NCBI GenBank assembly: GCA_050944915.1
Contig: JBMNRY010000050.1
Coordinates: 1-14,640 of the forward strand
Length of the DNA: 14,640 bases
Reading direction: 5' to 3'
Source of the DNA: JBMNRY01 sp050944915
Lineage (GTDB): Bacteria; Bacillota; Limnochordia; JAAZLZ01
Positions 6,900 through 12,353 of this stretch are shown piece by piece; positions within the stretch are counted from its first letter, which is position 1; each line of letters starts with the position of its first letter. The notes below the pieces were generated by a model. It made no database searches. It had not been told where the DNA came from and was given only the letters and a program-made list of their open reading frames with translations. Made by a program: the position numbers and the translations under genes.

Positions 6900-7737
6900 G
6901 ATGCACCTCTCCTCGGATCCTCCCCAGTAAAGTAGCGAACAACCGGCGATACTTCTCCCTTTTCCTAACGGCGATCTCTCCTTTGGAATTCAAAATGCCC
7001 AGTTCACCATCAAAGGGGATGCGGCCGAGAATCCTAATCTCCTTTTCTAAACAAAACTCCTCCGCCGGATTTTCTCCGTCGAGACATTTGTTGAGGACCA
7101 CCCCACAGGGCTTTTGAAATAATTTGACCAGCTGGTAGACCATTCGAAAGTTATGGAGGCCAAAGACCGTAGGTTCAGCTACCAATAGGCAATAATCCAC
7201 ATCCTTGATGCTCTCCATCACGTTACACGCGATGCCGGGGGGACAGTCGATAAAAACATCTCCATCGGTGGTAGGGTCATGGTCAGCCAGCAATTCATCG
7301 ATAATGGGGATCCCGACAGCTTCGCCGGGGTTTAGAATCCCCGTGTGAACCCGTACTTGGTCCGAGACCCCCCGTTGAACCCTGCCGATTATCCTTTCCT
7401 TTTCCGTCAACGCCTCCTCAGGGCAAAGAAGGATACAGCCGCCGCAGGAGTGGCAAAGCTCCTCGAAAATGAGGAGGGAATCCTTTATATAGGCCAGAGC
7501 GCTGAACTTACAAAACTCCACACAGGTTCGACAACCACTACATCGGTTGTTATCTACCTTTGGGATCCTAATAGATATTGCTTCCTCCTGGATATTCTTC
7601 GGTTTAAGAAACAGATGACCGTTAGGTTCCTCCACATCACAATCGATGTAGGTCGATTCCCCTGCTACCGCAGCTAGATTAACGGCCACGAGGGTTTTTC
7701 CTGTGCCACCTTTGCCGCTGAGGACAGCCACTTTCAT
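6877..7737 (-). CDS. MinD-type ATPase with inserted ferredoxin domain (upstream copy)
   Basis: A 286-residue paralogue of the next gene with the same plan: Walker A SGKGGTGKT at residues 7-15, CDVEEPNGH at 33-41, then ferredoxin cysteines C66, C69, C72, C76 and C95, C98, C101, C105. The C-terminal half holds the ATPase switch segment FIDCPPGIACNV and the LLVAEPTVFGLHN stretch typical of this subgroup. The ATG at 7737 follows GAGGAGG by 8 bases and begins one base after the stop of the first NifX-like gene, so the two are coupled. The two ATPases keep identical domain order but are well diverged, which suggests a heterodimer rather than a recent duplication. Confidence 0.93.
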   Translation of the reverse strand: MKVAVLSGKGGTGKTLVAVNLAAVAGESTYIDCDVEEPNGHLFLKPKNIQEEAISIRIPKVDNNRCSGCRTCVEFCKFSALAYIKDSLLIFEELCHSCGGCILLCPEEALTEKERIIGRVQRGVSDQVRVHTGILNPGEAVGIPIIDELLADHDPTTDGDVFIDCPPGIACNVMESIKDVDYCLLVAEPTVFGLHNFRMVYQLVKLFQKPCGVVLNKCLDGENPAEEFCLEKEIRILGRIPFDGELGILNSKGEIAVRKREKYRRLFATLLGRIRGEVHHETTASS

Positions 7738-7738
7738 T

Positions 7739-8107
7739 CTAGTTGCCTCCTCGGCCGTGGAATCCAGGGTGAATCTCAGTCAATGAATGGAGTTCCCCAG
7801 CCAGAAAGGCATCGATATTGTCTTCCACAGAAGCATCTATCGTTTTATAGATCTCTACCCCCGCGGCCTTAAGGAGCTTTGCCCCGTTGGCCCCTAAGCG
7901 GGGGACAAGTAAAGTCTTTACTTCATGATCTACGATGGTTTGAGCCGCCTTGATCCCCGCTCCTTCGGTGCTCGCTACGGCATCATTGTCCACAAAGAGG
8001 CCTTCTTTCGATTGGGGATCATAGACGAGGAAATAGGGGGCCCGTCCAAAATACAGCGATACCTTCGATTGTAAGCTCGTCTTATCGACGGGAATTGCTA
8101 TTTTCAC
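7739..8107 (-). CDS. NifB/NifX family metal-cluster-binding protein (ORP-like, first copy)
   Basis: A 122-residue single-domain protein of the NifX/ORP fold. It starts MKIAIPVDKTSLQSKVSLYFGRA, followed by the LLVPRLGANGAKLLKAAGVEIYK core. It ends EIHPGFHGRGGN; a His/Gly tail of this kind recurs in such proteins next to MinD-ferredoxin ATPases. It has no cysteine, so any cluster would be held non-covalently or through His, as in the orange protein. The GTG at 8107 is the start because GGAGGT lies about 6 bases upstream; no ATG fits. It is the first gene of the operon, behind a promoter about 250 bases upstream. Confidence 0.9.
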   Translation of the reverse strand: MKIAIPVDKTSLQSKVSLYFGRAPYFLVYDPQSKEGLFVDNDAVASTEGAGIKAAQTIVDHEVKTLLVPRLGANGAKLLKAAGVEIYKTIDASVEDNIDAFLAGELHSLTEIHPGFHGRGGN

Positions 8108-8360
8108 AAAAAGACCTCCGTTCCGAGAATTGCGGATTGGAACCGCCTGTCGCCCCTTGGGAAAGAATCAAAGGATTTTCTGGTTACCTTTATGGCATGT
8201 TCCAGAGGAGGCAATACGAATGTAGCGACTCCGGGGACTCATGGGGCAGATTTCCATCCTCACCATTCCACCTTTGAACTTCCCCAACCCAGTGGATCTG
8301 GTCCCTTCCCTTTATCGCAGTATCTTTCACCTCCCGACAGTTTATGACATATGTCATTTA
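8108..8360 (-). other. about 250-base leader of the ORP-like operon
   Basis: This is the inferred untranslated leader between the promoter and the GTG at 8107. It is gene-free by any strong standard. On the minus strand it holds one open frame of 55 codons, from an ATG at 8357 inside the downstream palindrome to a TAA at 8190. That frame has no ribosome site at its ATG; an internal GTG at 8330 lies directly against GGGAG, too close for normal initiation. A weak stem (GTTCC with GGAAC) precedes the ribosome site of the first gene. No known riboswitch was recognised. Confidence 0.4.
8345..8356. promoter_or_regulatory. operator-like palindrome, downstream copy
   Basis: TGACATATGTCA is a perfect 12-bp palindrome (14 bp with flanking A/T), centred near +11.5 of the predicted minus-strand transcript. 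It is identical to the copy at 8383-8394. Confidence 0.75.
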
Positions 8361-8395
8361 TGATCTTATTATACGCAGTTAGTGACATATGTCAA
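8361..8395 (-). promoter_or_regulatory. sigma-A type promoter of the ORP-like operon
   Basis: On the minus strand TTGACA (8390-8395) and TATAAT (8368-8373) match consensus at all twelve positions, with a 16-base spacer. Transcription should start near 8361. The -35 is overlapped by one copy of TGACATATGTCA, and a second copy covers roughly +6 to +17. A promoter this strong with sites in both places is expected to be held down by a repressor. Confidence 0.85.
8383..8394. promoter_or_regulatory. operator-like palindrome, upstream copy
   Basis: This second perfect TGACATATGTCA overlaps the -35 hexamer and the start of the spacer, centred near -27.5. The centres of the two copies are 38 bp apart. 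The pattern TGA-N6-TCA is compatible with a CRP/FNR-family dimer, but TetR- or MarR-type repressors use similar sites. No candidate regulator gene is in the window. Confidence 0.75.
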
Positions 8396-8502
8396 TAACT
8401 GTCTAGTCGAACACAGCCTTCTAATTCCATGCGACCTCGGATATCCCAGAACAACGGGCGGGGGAAAGACACCTCGGTGTTTAGAAAACTGTTGTCTATG
8501 GG

Positions 8503-8531
8503 TTGAATCTTTCGGAAAACTAGGTTATTCT
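8503..8531 (+). promoter_or_regulatory. possible promoter of the pirin gene
   Basis: TTGAAT (8503-8508) and TATTCT (8526-8531) are separated by 17 bases and each match consensus at four of six positions. Transcription would begin near 8538. An alternative -10, TCTAAT (8420-8425), lies nearer the palindromes but lacks a -35. Confidence 0.4.
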
Positions 8532-8566
8532 ACGATCACTATACCGATGGGTGAGGAGGCCTGGCC

Positions 8567-9406
8567 ATGGAACGGAAAATAGGAGGACAAGTCCGGGGTT
8601 ATCGAACTAAGGATGGGGCAGGAGTGAGCCTTGTAAGGGTCTTAGCCGATGAGACAGTCAAGGAATACGACCCGATTTTAATGTTAGATTCCTTTGACAG
8701 CACCAATCCCGAAGATTATACTGCTGGATTTCCCCTGCATCCCCACCGGGGAATCGAGACCATCAGTTATGTCTATCACGGACGGATGACCCACCGGGAT
8801 AGTCTGGGCAACGAAGACACCATCGGCGATGGAGAAGTCCAATGGATGACGGCCGGTTCCGGTATCCTCCATGAAGAGCGATTACCCGCAGCGGAACGGC
8901 TCTTAGGGGTGCAGCTTTGGCTGAACTTACCCGCTAAGGATAAGATGGTCCCGCCGGCCTATCGAAGCATTAAACGGGCGGAGATCGAAGAAATTCCCCT
9001 GGAAGGTGGAAAACTACGGCTCTTGGCCGGGGCGTATCAGGGGATAGAGGGATTTATGAGCAAATACCTTCCCCTGGACTATTACGACATCCATCTCCAG
9101 CCCCACCAAAGGGTGACTATCGATACCCCAAGGGATCGTTCGATCATGGTCTTTACCCTAGTCGGGGATGCCCTAATCGCCGGAGAGCCCATCGAGGAGA
9201 AGACGGCGGCTAAATTAACTCCAGGGGATTTTGTACAGATCAGGGCTGGGGAGGAGGCCGTGCAGGTGTTGTTTATCAGTTCCCAACGGTTGGATGAGCC
9301 GGTAGCTTGGGGAGGGCCCATCGTGATGAACACCAAGGAAGAATTGGATCAAGCCTTTGTTGATCTGAAACAGGGCACCTTCTTGCGACAAGGGATCTCC
9401 TATTAG
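8567..9406 (+). CDS. pirin family protein
   Basis: A 279-residue bicupin of the pirin family, close to the usual length. The metal site of the N-terminal cupin is complete: H58 and H60 in FPLHPHRGIETISYV, and H102 and E104 in GSGILHEE, matching the ligand set of characterised pirins that bind a non-heme iron. Bacterial pirins have been linked to quercetin 2,3-dioxygenase activity and to redox sensing or protein partnering; which applies here cannot be read. The ATG follows AGGAGG (8554-8559) by 7 bases. The next gene, a flavoprotein reductase, begins 22 bases later, so the two are probably cotranscribed. It is divergent from the ORP-like operon and shares the intergenic region with the paired palindromes. 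Confidence 0.94.
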   Translation: MERKIGGQVRGYRTKDGAGVSLVRVLADETVKEYDPILMLDSFDSTNPEDYTAGFPLHPHRGIETISYVYHGRMTHRDSLGNEDTIGDGEVQWMTAGSGILHEERLPAAERLLGVQLWLNLPAKDKMVPPAYRSIKRAEIEEIPLEGGKLRLLAGAYQGIEGFMSKYLPLDYYDIHLQPHQRVTIDTPRDRSIMVFTLVGDALIAGEPIEEKTAAKLTPGDFVQIRAGEEAVQVLFISSQRLDEPVAWGGPIVMNTKEELDQAFVDLKQGTFLRQGISY

Positions 9407-9428
9407 CCTGGTAAGGGGAGTTGGCGAC

Positions 9429-9995
9429 TTGAGAAAGATAAGAATTCTAGTCATCGTTGGGTCCTTGAGGAAAAACTCGCTGAACCGCCAATTGGCCCAG
9501 GTTGCTCAAGGGATTATGGAAGATCGGGCCGATTTTCGCTTATTAGATTATCACGATCTACCCTTTATGAACCAAGATCTGGAATACCCAGCGCCCCCTG
9601 CTGTGAAACGGGTCCGAGAAGAGGTGAAGTTGGCCGATGGGATCTGGTTTTTCACCCCCGAGTATAATCACTATTTCCCCGGGGTATTGAAGAACCTCAT
9701 CGATTGGTTATCCCGTCCCATCGGTCCGGGAGAGCCCCAGGTTCTCGAGGGCAAACCGGCAGCCATCAGCGGCATCTCCCCCGGGATGTCGGGCACCGCC
9801 CTCGCCCAGGACCATCTTGTGACCTTAATTAGTTTTTTGAATATGGATGTGATGAATGCTCCCCGGTTGACGATTCCCTACGGATTGGAACAAGTGGACA
9901 GCCAAGGAAGGCTCCGCTTAACGGTCAGCTATGCCTTTCTGCAGGAACAAGCCAACGCCTTTGTCGATTTTGTTGTGAAAAACAAGGGGCCCTAA
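9429..9995 (+). CDS. NADPH-dependent FMN reductase family protein
   Basis: A 188-residue flavodoxin-like oxidoreductase of the NADPH-dependent FMN reductase/azoreductase/chromate-quinone reductase group. Residues 5-20 give the first strand and FMN phosphate loop (RILVIVGSLRKNSLNR). FFTPEYNHYFPGVLKNLIDWLSR near residues 74-96 is the family signature around the flavin. The start is a TTG; AAGGGGAG lies about 8 bases upstream and no in-frame ATG occurs before residue 30, which would remove the phosphate loop. It likely reduces quinones, nitro-compounds or metal oxyanions by two electrons; the true substrate is unknown. Pairing with pirin suggests a shared role in redox or aromatic-compound response. 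Confidence 0.93.
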   Translation: MRKIRILVIVGSLRKNSLNRQLAQVAQGIMEDRADFRLLDYHDLPFMNQDLEYPAPPAVKRVREEVKLADGIWFFTPEYNHYFPGVLKNLIDWLSRPIGPGEPQVLEGKPAAISGISPGMSGTALAQDHLVTLISFLNMDVMNAPRLTIPYGLEQVDSQGRLRLTVSYAFLQEQANAFVDFVVKNKGP

Positions 9996-10131
9996 TCCCT
10001 GGGATCTGCTGATCTAAGGGGACGATGTGATAATGGGCTTTGCGGAGGTTAAAGACTAATGGTGTGGTGGATGATGAGCATGGGGCCTGGAGCTTGAACT
10101 TAAGGTCCTTCTCGCAAAGGGGGTGGGAATA

Positions 10132-11055
10132 ATGTCTCTTGGGAACCCTTGGCAACCAGCCTATCTGAAGTTAGACGCTGATGGAGAACTTGGTCGACGG
10201 ATAGAGGAAGCATACGCTTTGTTGGAGGATTGTATCCTCTGTCCCCATCGGTGTCGGGTAAACCGCCTGCAGGGTGAAAAGGGAATTTGCGGTGGGCCGG
10301 CCCAAGGGGTGGTTGCCAGTTATAACCCCCATTTCGGCGAGGAGGCGCCTTTGGTGGGCCGAGGCGGTTCGGGGACCATCTTTTTCTCTTACTGCAACCT
10401 CGGCTGTGTCTTTTGCCAAAACTGGACTATCGCCCATGGAGGGCGGGGCCGGCAGGTATCCGATGAAGAGCTGGCTAGGATGATGCTCCATTTGCAGGAA
10501 CAGGGATGCCACAACATCAATTTGGTGACACCGACCCATTTTATGCCCCAGATATTGAGGGCCCTGGGGCTAGCTGTGCGGCAGGGCTTGAGTATCCCCC
10601 TGTGTTACAATACCAATGGCTACGAACGGGTGGAAATCCTAAGACTCCTCGATGGAATCGTCGATATCTACCTGCCGGATCTGAAATTCATGGGGGGAGT
10701 CGAGGCCCATCGCTACACGGAAGGTGCTACCTTTGACTACCCTCACAGGGCCAAAGGGGCCATTGAGGAGATGTATCGCCAGGTGGGAAAGCTGATCACC
10801 GATGATCAGGGTATCGCTTTGCAGGGTCTGATGATTCGCCATCTGGTCATGCCCAACGGAGTCGGCGGCACCGAGGATTTTATCCGTTGGGTAGCAGGAC
10901 TGTCCCCAGAGATCTATGTCAATATTATGGGCCAGTATCGTCCTGAATATCGGGCTATTGAGTATCCGCCCATCGCTCGGCCCGTCAGCTCCAAGGAGTA
11001 TCTTGAAGCGCTGAAGTCGGCCCAAAAGGCAGGATTAAAAAGTCTCGATGGGTGA
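10132..11055 (+). CDS. radical SAM protein, PflX-like (COG1313 type)
   Basis: A 307-residue radical SAM protein related to pyruvate-formate-lyase-activating enzymes. The SAM-cluster motif CNLGCVFCQN has ligands C88, C92 and C95. Ahead of it lies a second cysteine set, CILCPHRC (C34, C37, C41) with C53 in GICGGP, which probably binds an auxiliary 4Fe-4S cluster. LPDLKFMGG and the ending region fit the PflX-type subgroup. The ATG at 10132 is chosen because AAAGGGGGTG (10116-10125), a near-complete anti-Shine-Dalgarno match, lies in front of it; an in-frame GTG at 10123 sits inside that site. No glycyl-radical enzyme is in the window, so its target is unknown. It follows the FMN reductase after 136 bases and precedes DUF998 by 70. 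Confidence 0.92.
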   Translation: MSLGNPWQPAYLKLDADGELGRRIEEAYALLEDCILCPHRCRVNRLQGEKGICGGPAQGVVASYNPHFGEEAPLVGRGGSGTIFFSYCNLGCVFCQNWTIAHGGRGRQVSDEELARMMLHLQEQGCHNINLVTPTHFMPQILRALGLAVRQGLSIPLCYNTNGYERVEILRLLDGIVDIYLPDLKFMGGVEAHRYTEGATFDYPHRAKGAIEEMYRQVGKLITDDQGIALQGLMIRHLVMPNGVGGTEDFIRWVAGLSPEIYVNIMGQYRPEYRAIEYPPIARPVSSKEYLEALKSAQKAGLKSLDG

Positions 11056-11125
11056 GCCATAGACCAATCGACTGAAAGGAATCAGTGGGGCCTAAGTGGA
11101 AAATGGCGGGGAAGGGGGGGAGGTT

Positions 11126-11758
11126 GTGATTAACAAAGGATTATTGATGGCCGGTCTGGCTTCTCCCGTCCTTTATGGAGGGACTGTGATTCTAGGTGGT
11201 TTCCTAACACCGGGCTACAGCCATCGCTACCACGCCATCAGCGAGTTAACAGCTTCTGGTGCACCGGCGGCCATGGTGTTAAATATCCTGTTCACATTGT
11301 CCCTTTTCCTAGCCCTAATCTTTGGCATCGGTGCCCTTTCGGTCCTCGGGCGATTTAAGGTCCAAACCCTTAACAACGGCATCGGTTTGCTTGTGGTGAT
11401 CGCCCTTTTGAGCTTGTTATGGCCCCTGTTTCCCATGGATCCCCGAGGGGCAGAGACCTCCATTGGAGGCATCATTCATCTGGTCCTAGCGGCTTTGGTG
11501 GCTCCAATGACCATCCTTTGTCCCCTCCTTGTCGGCTTGGGTTCTCGTAAGCTCACCTCCCGTAGAGGTTATCCTGTCTATTCCGTGGTTTCAGCGGCTA
11601 TCATTCTCATCGCCGGTCTTGCCGCGGTGGGCAGCACCGGCCCCGGTGCCCTTTTAGGTGTTTATGAAAGGGTGACCATTGGGGCTTATCAACAATGGAT
11701 GGCCGGAACGGCCCTGTTTCTTTATACTGTTCCACAATCTAGCAGTCACGGGTTTTAG
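11126..11758 (+). CDS. DUF998 domain-containing membrane protein
   Basis: An integral membrane protein of about 210 residues with six likely helices and no assigned function. The family hallmark is present just after the first helix: LTPGYSHRYHAISELTASGAP, as in DUF998 proteins (YS-x5-ISEL pattern). The start is uncertain. GTG at 11126 gives the family's usual short N-terminus and has AAGGGGG 7 bases upstream; ATG at 11147 behind AAAGGA is also possible, and a GTG at 11096 is less likely. The C-terminus, FLYTVPQSSSHGF, is short after the last helix. A strong terminator follows 32 bases after the stop, ending this transcription unit. Confidence 0.85.
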   Translation: MINKGLLMAGLASPVLYGGTVILGGFLTPGYSHRYHAISELTASGAPAAMVLNILFTLSLFLALIFGIGALSVLGRFKVQTLNNGIGLLVVIALLSLLWPLFPMDPRGAETSIGGIIHLVLAALVAPMTILCPLLVGLGSRKLTSRRGYPVYSVVSAAIILIAGLAAVGSTGPGALLGVYERVTIGAYQQWMAGTALFLYTVPQSSSHGF

Positions 11759-11790
11759 CAGACCAAACTATTTTCGGATTATACATATTG

Positions 11791-11824
11791 ATGCTGTCTC
11801 TTAGGTTAAGGGGGCGGCATTTTT
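11791..11824 (+). terminator. intrinsic terminator after the DUF998 gene
   Basis: ATGCTGTCTCTT (11791-11802) and AGGGGGCGGCAT (11809-11820) pair over all 12 positions in RNA, several as G-U, around a 6-base loop, and UUUU follows directly. It closes the pirin-to-DUF998 unit and separates it from the RIC promoter. Confidence 0.78.
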
Positions 11825-11880
11825 GCCTTTAAGGAAGCGGATATGGCGAAAGTTCAATGGTGATTATTTAGGTCTTTTGC

Positions 11881-11933
11881 AAAAATGACCTAGATCATTT
11901 TTTCCCCAGTGGGGGCATGCTAAGATGGACATA
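11881..11933 (+). promoter_or_regulatory. class II CRP/FNR-type promoter for the RIC gene
   Basis: ATGACCTAGATCAT (11885-11898) is palindromic apart from one base pair, with matching A/T flanks on both sides; its core fits TGA-N6-TCA. TGC-TAAGAT (11918-11926) is an extended -10. A start at A11933 puts the palindrome centre at -41.5, the exact position used by class II FNR/CRP activators, and the -35 region is only a T-run, as expected for an activator-dependent promoter. The adjoining TAGGTC (11869-11874) and GACCTA (11887-11892) form an alternative inverted repeat that overlaps the site. Confidence 0.7.
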
Positions 11934-11979
11934 AATCAGGGAAGCCAAACGAAAGATGCAAAGGAAGGGAGAAGTAGCA

Positions 11980-12273
11980 ATGGCAACTTTTAACGAAGTG
12001 AAGGAACGATACCTGGAGCAACTGGAAATGTTCGTGCCTATTGTGCAACGGGTCCACGGCCCCCATCATCCTGAGTTCCATGAGGTAAAAGACTTGTTCG
12101 ATGCCCTCAATGCTAAGATTAAGGCCGCGGGAGGGGAAAGACCGGACCTGGACGAGGAGTTTGCACAACTGCGAGCTGTCACCGACAATTACCGAGTACC
12201 CGATGATGTCTGTGAAACCTATGAAGCGGTTTATAAGATGTTGGAAGAATTAGATAGAGCCTATGGTAATTAA
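11980..12273 (+). CDS. RIC/hemerythrin-like iron-sulfur cluster repair protein, small form
   Basis: A 97-residue acidic, all-helical protein. RVHGPHHPEFHEVKDLFDALNAKIK (roughly residues 24-48) closely resembles the VHG-x2-HPE segment of the di-iron domain in ScdA/YtfE (RIC) proteins, which repair Fe-S clusters damaged by nitric oxide or peroxide. Candidate metal ligands are H26, H29, H30, E32, H34 and E35. Full-length RIC proteins are over twice as long and supply more histidines, so this form may act as a dimer or bind iron differently. DDVCETYEAVYKMLEELD ends the protein with its only cysteine. The ATG at 11980 follows GAAGGGAG by about 8 bases; an ATG at 11956 lacks a site. It is first of a likely three-gene unit with the metal ATPase and HMA protein. 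Confidence 0.75.
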   Translation: MATFNEVKERYLEQLEMFVPIVQRVHGPHHPEFHEVKDLFDALNAKIKAAGGERPDLDEEFAQLRAVTDNYRVPDDVCETYEAVYKMLEELDRAYGN

Positions 12274-12353
12274 CGGCGTATTCCTCTGAAATTGGGGGGA
12301 ATCGAACCTGCCGGTCGGTGTTACAGCAGTGGGATGTAAGAAGGGGTGAGGAC

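Noticed and set aside
4676..8107. nitrogenase cofactor cluster
   Set aside because: NifX/NifB-fold proteins suggest it, but there is no NifB radical SAM domain, NifE/N or NifH/D/K; the paired ferredoxin-ATPases point to the ORP-type system.
8382..8582. 66-codon plus-strand frame between the palindromes and pirin
   Set aside because: Its ATG lies in the upstream palindrome without a ribosome site, and it overlaps the well-supported pirin start.
12274..12310. terminator between RIC and the ATPase
   Set aside because: ATTCCTC and GGGGGAAT can pair but no U-run follows, so separation of the two genes is not supported.
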